Origin: Lichenostomus cassidix
Taxonomy: Eukaryota > Chordata > Aves > Passeriformes > Meliphagidae
Reading direction: 5' to 3'
NCBI GenBank assembly: GCA_008360975.2
Contig: VLJF02000840.1
Span: 186,001-250,000 of the forward strand
DNA: 64,000 bases
Shown: piece after piece, positions 12,791 to 22,614 of the stretch
Position numbering within the stretch: the first letter of the stretch is position 1
How the letters are laid out: every line of letters begins with the position of its first letter
Program-made: the position numbers and the translations under genes
The notes under the pieces: generated by a model
Database searches by the model: none
What the model was told of the DNA's origin: nothing
What the model saw: only the letters and a program-made list of their open reading frames with translations

Positions 12791-12965
12791 CGTCACCCAC
12801 GGGTTTCACCTCCCACCCGGATCCCCCCAACCGGTGTCTCTCGCAGGGCCACCCTGCGCCACATCCCCCCAGGTGACCTACGCGGAGCTGCCGGGACCCC
12901 AGTGGCAACAGGGGCAACAGGGGCAACAGCAGGACCCCAGTGGCATCTACGGGAACGTTCTGTGA
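9180..12965 (+). CDS. FCRL-like inhibitory receptor gene B (five Ig domains, ITIMs)
   Basis: Type I membrane receptor, complete, 565 residues. Exons: signal 1 9180-9228, 21-bp signal 2 9820-9840, D1 9929-10159, D2 10277-10540, D3 10694-10978, D4 11361-11630, D5 11761-12057, membrane 12139-12210, tail 12564-12585, 12671-12738, 12847-12965. D1 and D2 match the two FcgammaR domains (LLVDPPW; WLVLQVP, then LRCRVWKDKSV). The membrane segment is VAAGVGGTLVFLVVIMG with no charged residue. The tail has VLYTQV and VTYAEL, two ITIM-type motifs expected to recruit SH2 phosphatases, and a third tyrosine in GIYGNV (YxN, possible Grb2 site). A CAACAGGGG repeat adds a Gln/Gly-rich stretch between the second and third tyrosines. 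Start chosen as the in-frame ATG preceding a signal peptide (MAGDTGMARKMALLLF). Ligand unknown. Confidence 0.92.
12755..12790 (+). repeat. (GGGACA)n microsatellite in gene B tail intron
   Basis: About six head-to-tail GGGACA units just after the donor of the first ITIM exon. Related GGGGGACA arrays occur at about 22924-22970 and 29571-29626 upstream of D1 in genes D and E. Confidence 0.95.
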
Positions 12966-13201
12966 CACTGGGAGGCACTGGGGGTGCTGGGGACACTGGG
13001 GACACTGGAGATCCCCACCGTTAGACACCCCCCGTGTGTTTCGCCCTCCCCCGGCTCCCATTGGTGCCCACCCTGCCCAGAGCCACCGGAGCTCCCCGTT
13101 CCAGTGCTCCCAGTGCTCCCAGGGCTCCCCATTCCCCCTCCCACTGCCAGGGGGGCACAGGACCCTTTTCCCTCTTATTGGACCCAAAACGCAGCTCTTT
13201 G

Positions 13202-13207
13202 ATTAAA
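13202..13207 (+). promoter_or_regulatory. Poly(A) signal of gene B (ATTAAA)
   Basis: ATTAAA 237 bases after the stop codon. The same position in genes C, D and E also carries ATTAAA. Confidence 0.65.
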
Positions 13208-13479
13208 GTGGAAGAAATGGGGTTTGTTTGTTCAGCTCTGCCTGTTCAGCTCGGGAAGGAGGAGGGTCCAGGTCAGGCTGTTGAGCAGATCCTTGAGGGA
13301 TTTCCAGGATTTCTGGGGCTCTCTCAGTCCCTTGGGGAGGGTGACATTATGATCGATTGGGGAATTTCCAGGTGGAATCGATTGGGATCAATTGGGTTCC
13401 CTCGCAGCTGTTCCCGCAGAGAGGAAGGAGCTGCCGCTCACTGTCCCCTCTAGGTGACACCCGGCCCGGGGCTGGGGGA

Positions 13480-13985
13480 CCTGCGGCGCTGCAGCCCCAT
13501 ACCCGTCAGCATCGATCCCGCAGCTCCCGAGACCCTCGGGCCGAGCTGGAGCCCCGAGAGCCCCGAGAGCCCTGGGACGGAGCCGGGGACAACCTGAGGT
13601 GTCCCCCGAGCCCAGCCCAGCCCCGCCGCAGCCCTGTCCGGTGCCCCCCGGTGCCCAAAGCCCCGCAGCCGGCGCTCCCCGAGCGGCTCTGAGCCCCGCA
13701 GCTGCTGCGGAGCCTCGGCCGGGCTCAGCCCTGGGGCGGGCGGGGGGCGCCGGGAGGGAGGGAGCGGGAGGCTGGGGGAGAGCAGGGAGCCCGGCAAGAG
13801 CCGCCGGGCCTGCGGGAGCGGAGTGCTGGGCTCGGTCACCGGGGCAGGTGGCGCTGCCATGGCGCTGCGAGTGGCGCGACTGTCCCGGGCTGCGGCAGCG
13901 ATGGTGGCCATGTGTCCGGAGCGGCTGGGACAGCGTGTCCGGAGCCACTGTCGCCATCCAGCCGGGGTCACCCCCAGCCCCAGCA
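13480..13985. repeat. CpG-rich block, copy 1
   Basis: CpG-island-like, about 500 bases, very rich in CG and in GAGCCCCGAGAG words. Homologous blocks lie after gene C (about 20308-20560, internally deleted) and gene D (about 26765-27225). On + it contains ATG at 13859 followed by MALRVARLSRAAAA, with an open frame conserved in the third copy. It could be a duplicated promoter/first exon of another gene; I cannot name one. Confidence 0.6.
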
Positions 13986-14017
13986 TGACCGCGGGGCAGA
14001 GCCACTGCTCGGTATTT

Positions 14018-14490
14018 CCACACTTTTCCCTCTCATCTGGTGGCTGCAGCCAGAAGCCAAACATTCTTTCTGGGAGGTTCCAAAGGGCTGCAGGTTTGAT
14101 CCAGGAAGGAGGAGGATCCAGCTCAGGTTGTTGAGCAGATCGTTGTTGTCTTTGCAGGAGTTCTGGGGCTCTCTCAGTCCCTTGGCCAGAGGGACAAGAT
14201 GATCAATTGCTGCATTTCCGGACTGGTTCCCTCCCAGCTGCCACTGCACGGTTGGTTTCCACCCAGCCCTGCTCTGAAAACCATCAAAGGCCCTTGCAGA
14301 GCCACTGCTTGAGCTCCAATTGGTTTCTGTGCTTCTTGCAGAGCTGAGCAAACCACAGCCAGGCCTTTTTCCCCCACACAATTCTCACCTTTGAGCAGCT
14401 CTAAAGCTGTGAGAACCAAAGGGGGCCAAGGGGGCAGGTGGGAGCCTCAGGTGCTGGCTGCCCCTGGGGCTGGCCAGAGCAGGGCTGGCA
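14018..14490 (+). repeat. Spacer block R, copy 3
   Basis: Same block as 4480-4930, in + orientation, upstream of gene C. The rest of the B-C spacer (14490-15960) holds the common unit upstream sequence, including a GACAGGACC-rich stretch at 14930-15010 and the minisatellite at about 15480-15850. No gene seen. Confidence 0.75.
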
Positions 14491-15969
14491 AAAGCTGCTC
14501 TTCTCAAGTCACCTCCAGTTCTCCATCCCAGCGCTGGAGGGAGGGGGGCAGGATTGTCCTCAGGTGTTCTGGACAGAGGGGGACAGTCAGGAGGGTCACA
14601 GGTGTTTCATCTGGAAGGTCTCATCCTCATCTTGGTTCCCAGCATTGAGGCCCTGCAGGGGGAGTGAGGGGTGGTGGTTATGGGAGGTTGGGGGGGTTTC
14701 TGTCACTCCTGTGGGGGCTTCTCACCCACAGAAGGGCCTTGGGGGTCTGAAAGATTGGAGGGGAAGGGGCTGCACCTTGGGGCTCCTGAAGGGGCACTGG
14801 GGGCTCCCAAACTGAAGAGGTGCTGTCAGGGGGACATAGAGGGGATGGGGCATTTCCCAAGCTGTGGCAACCCAGAGGACACAATGCCCCACTAGGGACA
14901 CTGGGGGTGGACAGAGCCTTTCCTAGACAGGGGATTCCAGGATGTGTCATCCCCAGAACAGGGAGTCCCCCGGACAGGACCCTCTTGGATGTGCCCCCAG
15001 GACTGAACCCTCCCCCCACTCCCCCATCAGACTCTCAGCACAAACAGCATCTTCCTTCAGCTGCAGGAAAGAGAAAGTGAAAATGCTGGGGGCCCAGTCG
15101 GACACCCCCCATCCTCCCCAGCCCCTGCCCCTCCCGGCACCCCATGCACCCCCTTTTTCCCATTCCTCGGGGTGCCCCCAACATGTGACTGGCTCAGGTG
15201 CTCTCTTGGGTCACTGAGCCAAGAACTGGTGGGGGGGGGAGTGTAGTGCACAGTTTAGGAGAGCAATGAAAAATAGTAATAAAGAGAGGAAAAAGCCCCG
15301 GGGTGGGGTGGCACAGAACCAGAGAACCATGGCAACCCCCTTCAGTGTGCCCCCTGGCCCTGAGCACCCTGGGGAGGGCTGCACTGGGCTCTGGGAAATC
15401 CCAAAATCTGAGGCATCCCGTGAAGGAGCTGCAACTCACGCCCACCTAGCTGCTCCCCGTGCCTGGAACCCCCATTTGCCAGGGACACTGAACCACTGGA
15501 TCACCCTTACTGTCCCCTCCCTGGGTACCCCCATCTCAGGACCTCCATTGTCCAGGACATGTCTCCTCTACATCCTATCCCATGGGTCTTGCATTCACCC
15601 AGGACCTCCCCTTCCCACAGGACCCCCAGTTTCCCCAGCAGCGCAGTCACAGGGACACCGATCCCATGACTCCAAATCCTCAGGGCCTACATTTCCCTTG
15701 GGCCCCCATGCCTTGGCATCTCTTCTCATGGGGACCCCCATTCCCCAGGAGCCGTATTAACTGTTACTTCCCCTCTTCAGCGCCCCCATTCACCTGAACA
15801 CTCATCCTCAGCTCCCCACTTTCCTTGAGCCCCCCATTCCCAGGACCCTGTGACCCACCATGGCCCACTATGGCCTCACTATTGCTGCACCACGGCCCCA
15901 CGATGGCCCCAGCATCTCTCCACCATGTCCCCAGCCTGTCCCTACCCTGCCCCCACCATGAGCCACCAA

Positions 15970-16018
15970 CACGTGGGGACAAAATGTGACCTCGCTTCCT
16001 TCCCCTTTGGCCGAAGAG
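15970..16018 (+). promoter_or_regulatory. Putative promoter core of gene C
   Basis: CACGTG E-box and CGCTTCCTTCCCCTTTGG Ets-like site 50-100 bases before the ATG, as in the other units. Confidence 0.5.
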
Positions 16019-16067
16019 ATGCCACTGAAGGACAGGTGGCCCCAGCAGTGTGTGACAGCCAGCCCAG

Positions 16068-19000
16068 ATGGCCGGGGACACCATGATGGCCGAGGCGGTG
16101 GCATTGCTCCTGTGGGGTGAGTGCCCTGGGCACAGGGGTGACAACCCAGGGATGGCCCTGGTGAGGCAGAGAGCGGTGGGGAGGGGGCACAGGGGGGTTG
16201 CAGGATGCCCTGAGATCCCCAGTGCCAGCAGAGGCACTCCATGGGGCTTGACCCTGGTTTGACCTTGGTTCTGGGGTGGCTGTGGGGACAAGAACAGGTG
16301 GACAAGAATGGTGGGACAGGGAGAAGGGGACAAGCACCATGCAGATGGGCCATGGGGACAGGTGCCATCACAATGGGATCAAAGGCACAGGGCCATGGGG
16401 ATGTGGCAATGGGGACTGATGATGTGGCACTGGGGGATGACCGATGCATGGGTGGCTATGGCAATGACACATCCCCCAACCTCTCCACAACCACTGGGGA
16501 CTGTTTCCTAGCACTTTCCCAGAAGAACTGGTGCCCCCCACAGGGACAGTTTGGGAACCACAAACACACACCCCATCCCAGGGGCAGCCCTCCCCATAGG
16601 GCAACCCCCACCCAGCCCCTCTCCCTTCTGTCTTCCAGCCCAGACCCTCAGCCCTGCTGGTGAGTCCTCAGGCAGATGCCATGTCCCTGCCCTGCTGTCC
16701 CCAGCAACATGGTGGCCCTGGCTGGTGTCCTCTGTCACCAGCAGCTGCCCAGACCACCCAGCTCCTCGTAGAGCCCCCCTGGACACCAGCGGTGCTGTGG
16801 GACAGAGTGACACTGACCTGCCAGGGCTCAGGGACACCTAATGCCACCACCTGGTACAAGGATGGGAAGCGCTGGGGGAAGGAGGGAAGCGACAGCTTCC
16901 TTGTCACTGAGAGTGGCACCTACATGTGTGAGAGACCAGACATCAGGCTCAGCGACCCTGTGAACGTCTTGAATGGTGAGGGGGGAAATGGCGATGGGTG
17001 TTCCCCACGGGGCTCTGGCTGGGCTTCACTGTGTCTTGTGTCATATGACGAGAGCCCATGCCCTGCACAAGGGAACATGCCAGTACAGCCCTGTGCACAG
17101 CAGTGCATCCCCTGTCCCACAGATGAGCCGGTGCTGCAGGTGCCTGCACGGGCACAGCTGGAGGGGGACACGGTGACACTGCGCTGCCGGGGCTGGCGGA
17201 ACAGGTTGGTCACCGCGGTGAGATTCTACCACAATAAGAAATATCTGCGGGTGTCCCTCAGAAGGGCAGAGCTGTCCCTGCTCCCCCTGAAGATGCACCA
17301 TGGTGGCCACTACCACTGTGGGGGCTGGGTGGGCTCCAGGATATCACCGTTGTGGAAGGAGTCGGTGCCAGTGCCACTGACAGTACATGGTGAGCACCCC
17401 CACAGCTGGGACCCCAATACCCCGTGATATTGACTCCCACAGCCAAAATTCCCACACCACCTTCCCCATGCTGAGGGTCACAATTGTCCCCTCTTTTCCT
17501 TTCCAGAGCTCTTCTCGGTGCCGGAGCTGGAGCTGGAGGGTCCCCCTGAGCCCACTGAGGGATCCCCCCTGACTCTCAGCTGCCTCAGCACCCCCAGCCC
17601 CCTGCGGCCCCGAGCCCCCCTCCTGCACCTCTTCTACCGGGACGGGCAGTTGCTGGGGGGCCCGCAGGTGTCCCCGCAGCTCCTGCTGCCCGCCGTGGGG
17701 GTCTCCCACTCGGGCAGTTACAGCTGCGAGGTGCGCTCCGAGGGGGGGGCCGTGCGGAAGAGCAGCGCCCGGCTCCGCGTCACGGTGCGCAGTGAGTGCG
17801 GGGATGGGCACGGCAACCCCACAGCCTCCCCGGGTACCCCAGCCCTGCCTGGCGTGTCCCATCTCACCCGGACACCTTTTCCGGGTCCCCACATCACTGC
17901 CCTTTGCCCCATCATTCCTCCCACGGTGCCCTGCCTGGGTACCTCCATCACTTCCTGGGTCCATTAATCTCTTTTGCATCCCTCTCAGATTCCCTCATCC
18001 TTCACCGAGTCACCTCACCCCTTTCTGGGTCCACCCACCCTTCCCTGATGTCCCCCCCATGGTCCCCTGGTCCTCCTGTCACTGTCTGGGTCCCCACAGC
18101 CCTCTCTGGGTTCCCCCCATCCCTCTCCCCGTTTCCCCTCCTTGAATCTGCCATCTCTACCTGCAGTCCCTTTCCAAGCCTCCCCGAATCTCTGAGCCCC
18201 CTCTTCCAAACTGGGGTCCCCCACCCCGCTCTGAACCTCCCCATGACCCTCACTGTCCCCTGGTGTCCCCCTCTCACAGGGATCCCAGTATCAGGGGTGT
18301 CCCTGTCGGTGCAGCCTCCCAGGGGACAGGTGGCACTGGGTGACAGCCTGGTGCTGAGCTGCACGGTGGCTGCGGGGACAGGTCCCCTGTCCTTCTCCTG
18401 GCACCGGGAGGGCTCGGGGACACCGCTGGGCACTGGCCCCCGCCTGGAGCTTCGCCACGTTGGGGACAGTGACAGTGGCCACTACCAGTGCCAGGCCAGT
18501 GACGGGGACAGCGTGGCTGAAAGCCCCACACTGAATGTCACTGTCCTGGGTGAGCAGGACCCTCAGGCTTGGTGTGATCCCAAACGCGGCATCATCATTC
18601 CCTCCACCCCCCTCCCCCCACACCTAATGCCAGCCCCTCCCCCAGCCTCAGCCCCGTCTCTGTCCCCGCAGTGCCCGTGGCCAATGCCACCATCACCCCT
18701 GGCCCCCCGGCACTCCAGGTGCGCACAGGTGACCCTGTGACCCTGCGCTGCTCGGTGCAGGTGGGCTCAGCACCTGTCACCTTCAGCTGGCTGCACGATG
18801 GGCAGGAGGTGGCCCAGGGTCCCCTCCTAGAGCTTGGGGACATCGGTGTGGGACATTCTGGCACCTACCAATGCGTGGCCATCAACCAGCTGGATGAGCA
18901 CCGTGTGTTCCAGGCGCTCAGCCCAGAGCTGGCCCTGGAGGTGACACCGCAGGGACACTGGGGCACAGGTGGGGCACAGGTGGGGTCATATGGGGTCACT

Positions 19001-19758
19001 GGGGGGTGTGGGGGTGTATGGGGTCACTCCTCAAGTGAGTAGTGACCCTCATGACCCATCTGTCCCCCAGCAGTGGCTGTGAACGTCAGCAGGACCCTCC
19101 TGTTCCTGGTTCTACTCCTGGCTGTCATCGGGGGCTGTCACTGGTGGCACCGCCCGGGTGGGTGACAGTGGGGAGGTTGGGGGTCCTGGAGTGAGGGGAA
19201 ACCTCCAGAGTGTGGGGAGAGATGGGGCAGCACCCAGAGCTCCTGAGTTAGGGGAAACTGATCCCCAGTGACCTTGGCTGGGGTCCTGGGGGGGTTGGGG
19301 GGAATTTGGTGGGTCTTGGTTGTGCTCCAGGGGGCATCCCTGGGTGGCATTTGAGGAACATTGGGGTGGCACTGCGAGAGACTGGGGGGTTTAGGGAGCT
19401 CTTGGAGGGTTGTGCAAGGATGTTGGGGGTTCTGTCAGTGATTCTATGGAAGTTTGGGTGATGCCCCTCGCTGCCGTGCTTGAGGTTCTGGGACTCAGGG
19501 AGACGGGGAACCAGGGGGGTTGGGGGCACTATGGTGGTGCAGGAATTCTAGGCGTTCAGGTGTTCCTGGGGTCCAGGTGCGAATCAGGATCCAGTGGGAA
19601 TCGGGGCTGCAGAGGGGATTTAGGGTTCCCGTGAGGATTTGGGGTCCTGAGGATGGTTGGAGCTCCCAAGGTCCCACGAAGGTTCAGGGGTCTCAGGGAC
19701 CTCACAGTCACCTCCTGCCCTTTTCCTTGCAGGAGCCAGGGTGTCCCAGGACTGGTGA
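16068..19758 (+). CDS. FCRL-like putative activating receptor gene C (NxxR, no ITIM)
   Basis: Five Ig domains, 509 residues if read through the old tail donor. Exons: signal 16068-16116 and 16639-16659 (21 bp), D1 16745-16975, D2 17123-17389, D3 17507-17791, D4 18280-18549, D5 18672-18968, membrane 19074-19157, last exon 19733-19758. The membrane exon reads VAVNVSRTLLFLV, an Asn-x-x-Arg motif where inhibitory siblings have VAAGVSGSLLFLV. That motif is known from FcR-gamma-associating receptors of the leukocyte receptor complex and from Xenopus FCR-like proteins. The first tail exon is kept, but the two ITIM exons are deleted; the former splice donor now supplies the stop (TGG TGA). The cytoplasmic tail is about 15 residues. 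The D1 acceptor is CAGCAG rather than CACAG. Association with FcR-gamma is inference. Confidence 0.88.
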
Positions 19759-19849
19759 GGAGGGCCTCCGGCCATGACTCCCCATTCACCCTCCCAGCCC
19801 CAGGGGGGCACAGGAACCTTTTCCTTTTATTGGACCCGAACCGCAGGTT

Positions 19850-20112
19850 TGTGGCTAGCACAGGCCTTTCTCGTGAGAACATTCTGTTGTGTTTTATAAA
19901 CAAAGATAAAGTTTGGATGTTTTTTAAACAGTGTCTAAAGATTTGGACAGTTCAGGCCTGGCCAATCAGGCCTACGGGGAGGTTTCTGGCTGACCAATCT
20001 GGGTGACCTCTGAAAAGTCTATACATATGTTGGATTCAAATAATAAAGGGCTTTTTCTATGCTACGCTGGGAATCCGGGTTTTCCTTCTCTGCTAGCGGC
20101 TCAATAGCGACA
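19850..20112 (+). mobile_element. Solo LTR (263 bp) in gene C 3' region, 6-bp target duplication
   Basis: Starts TGTGGCTAGC and ends GCGACA, flanked on both sides by CAGGTT (19844-19849 and 20113-20118). Genes B and D lack it at the same place. It contains an AATAAA at 20042-20047. TG...CA ends plus a 6-bp duplication fit an alpharetrovirus/ERVK-like solo LTR. No internal viral sequence remains. Confidence 0.85.
20042..20047 (+). promoter_or_regulatory. AATAAA inside the gene C solo LTR
   Basis: Canonical poly(A) signal supplied by the LTR, 80 bases upstream of the unit's ancestral ATTAAA (20123-20128). Either could end gene C transcripts. Confidence 0.55.
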
Positions 20113-20307
20113 CAGGTTATTGATTAAACCGGGAGAAATGGGTTTTTTTTGTCCAGCTCTGTCTTTTCAGCTCGGGAAGGAGGAGGGTCCAGGTCAGGCT
20201 GTTGAGCAGATCCTTGTGGGATTTGCAGAATTTTTGGGGCTCTCTCAGTCCCTTGGGGAGGGTGACAAAATGATCAACCGGGGCATTTCTGGACTGGTTC
20301 CCTCGCA

Positions 20308-20560
20308 ACTGCCCCGAGAGCCCCGAGAGCCCCGGGACGGAGCTGGGGACAGCCTGAGGTGTCCCCCGAGCCCAGCCCAGCCCCGCCGCAGCCCTGCCCG
20401 GTGCCCCCCGGTGCCCAAAGCCCCGCAGCCGGCGCTCCCCGAGCGGCTCTGAGCCCCACAGCTGCTGCGGAGCCTCGGCCGGGCTCAGCCCTGGGGCGGG
20501 CGGGGGGCGCCGGGAGGATGGCCACTGTGGCCATCCAGCCGGGGTCACCCCCAGCCCCAG
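20308..20560. repeat. CpG-rich block, copy 2 (internally deleted)
   Basis: Matches 13550-13780 and 26765-26970, then jumps over the MALRVARL segment to GGCCATCCAGCCGGGG. The conserved short frame is therefore lost here. Confidence 0.6.
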
Positions 20561-20594
20561 CAAGGCTGCAAGGCAGAGCCACTGCTCCATATTT

Positions 20595-21066
20595 CCATAC
20601 TTTTCCTTCTCATCTGGTGGCTGCAGCCAGAAGCCAAACATTCTTTCTGGGAGCTTCCAAAGTGCTGCAGGTTTGAGCCAGGAAGGAGGAGGCTCCAGGT
20701 CAGGTTGTTGAGCAGATTGTTGTTGTCTTTGCAGGAGTTCTGGGGCTCTCTCAGTCCCTTGGCCAGAGGGACAAAATGATCAATTGCTGCATTTCCAGAC
20801 TGGTTCCCTCCCAGCTGCCCCTGCACTGTTGGTTTCCACCCAGCCCTGCTCTGAAAACCATCAAAGGCCCTCGCAGAGCCACTGCTTGAGCTCCAGCTGG
20901 TTTTTGTGCTTCTTGCAGAGCTGAGCAAACCACAGCCAGGCCTTTTTCCCCCACACAATTCTCACCTTTGAGCAGCTCTAAAGCTGTGAGAATCAAAGGG
21001 GGCCAAGGGGGCAGGTGGGAGCCTCAGGTGCTGGCTGCCCCTGGGGCTGGCCAGAGCAGGGCTGGC
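20595..21066 (+). repeat. Spacer block R, copy 4, and C-D spacer
   Basis: Block R upstream of gene D. The following 21070-22510 is almost identical to 27710-29160 upstream of gene E and holds only the common upstream sequence and the minisatellite. Confidence 0.75.
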
Positions 21067-22525
21067 CAATGCCCATCCCTGTGCAGTGGGGCTGTGCCAT
21101 GGCTGAGCTCCACACTTGGATGGGCACTGGCTGCAAGGAGGAGGAGTTTGGGAGCTCCTTCCTGCCTGGGGCTGCATTCCCAAGCTGCTCTTCCCAGCTC
21201 AGATCCTCCAGGAGAACAGCAATGTTGGAGAAGACTGGAACAGGTTTTCTCTCGAAACCCAATAAACCCAAAGTGTCCCAACCCCCAGGACAGAAACCCA
21301 TGCAGAGGATGGTGGAGAGCAGGAGAGGAATAGGGCAGCTCCCAACAGCTTCAGCCCACCCAGATTTTGGAAGTCTGATCCCTGCGTCAGCAATTTGAGG
21401 CCAAATCAGGCATTTCTAGGGAGAAAAAGCTGCATCTAGGATGTGTCCAGGTTCCCTCCAGAACCGCCATCCCCCAGGTGAGGACCCCCCCAGCCGGGAT
21501 GTGTCACCCCTGGGACAGGACCCTCCCTGGACATGTCACCCCCAGAACAGGGACTGCCCCGGACAGGATCCCCCTGGATGTGTCCCCCTGGACAGAACCT
21601 GCCCCCCCGTCTGATTCTCAGCACAAACAGCCACTTCCTTCTGCTGCAGGAAAGAGAAAGTGAAAGTGTTGGGGGCACAGCTGGATACCCCCATCCCTCA
21701 CAGCTCCCCCTCCCCTCTCTGCAGCCCCTGCACCCCCATTTTCCACCTGTTACCAGCTCAGGTGCTCCTCAGGACTGGGGAGTCAGGAAATGTAGGGGCA
21801 GTGTGTGTGTGTGAAAGTGAGGCAAATAAAGAAAATATAGAAATAGAGGAAAAAGACCCTGGGAGAGTGGGGCAAAGAACCAAAGCCCCCTGGGACTGCC
21901 CTGTGGTGTCCCCTCAATCTATGAGCACCCCGGGGGGGCTCTGCTGGGCCCTGGGTCACCACAAAATCTGAGGCAGCCAGTGAAGGAGCTGTGACCCATG
22001 TGCTCACCCAGCCACTGCCCTGGAACCTCCATTGCCCTGGGAACACAACCATGGGATCCCCATTGCCTTGGTCCCTCCATCCCTGGGACCACCATTCCAG
22101 GGCTCCCACTGCCCAGGGTCTCCATTTCCCAGGACCTTCCTTTGATCCATTCCCACGGGGACCTCCATTCCCCCACCACCCCCATCCCTGGGACCTCCAT
22201 CCCATGACCTGAGTTCCCTGGAGCCTGCTTTCCCCAGGGACCCCTACATATTTGGACCCCCATTCCCAGGCAACCCATCCCCTGTGACTCCCCCTCCTCA
22301 GGACTGCCATTCCTCTGGATCTCCATTCCCAGGAACTCCCCTCCCAGGAAATCCTGGGACCTTCCCAGGACCTCATTCCTGCCCCCAGTTTCCCCTGGAC
22401 ACAAACCCAGGCTCACCACATCTCCTGATCCCCCCAATCCTGGGCCCTTATTTTCCACCAGGTCCCACCAGGTTCCCAGCCTGCCCCCAGCCTGTCACCA
22501 CCCTGCCCCCAGCAAGGGCCACCTA

Positions 22526-22574
22526 CACGTGGGGACGAAATGTGAAATCACTTCCTTCCCCTTCATCCGAAGAG
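22526..22574 (+). promoter_or_regulatory. Putative promoter core of gene D
   Basis: CACGTG E-box and CACTTCCTTCCCCTTC Ets-like site; nearly identical to gene E's promoter, so D and E should be expressed in the same cells. Confidence 0.5.
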
Positions 22575-22614
22575 TCACCACCCAGGGGACAGCAGCATGT
22601 GACAGCCAGCCTGG

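Noticed and set aside
9180..12965. Identity as a leukocyte receptor complex (CHIR/LILR/KIR) gene
   Set aside because: The NxxR motif in C and D suggests LRC-type signalling, but the 21-bp second signal exon, FcgammaR-like D1/D2 motifs and D3-D5 types match the FCR/FCRL family instead.
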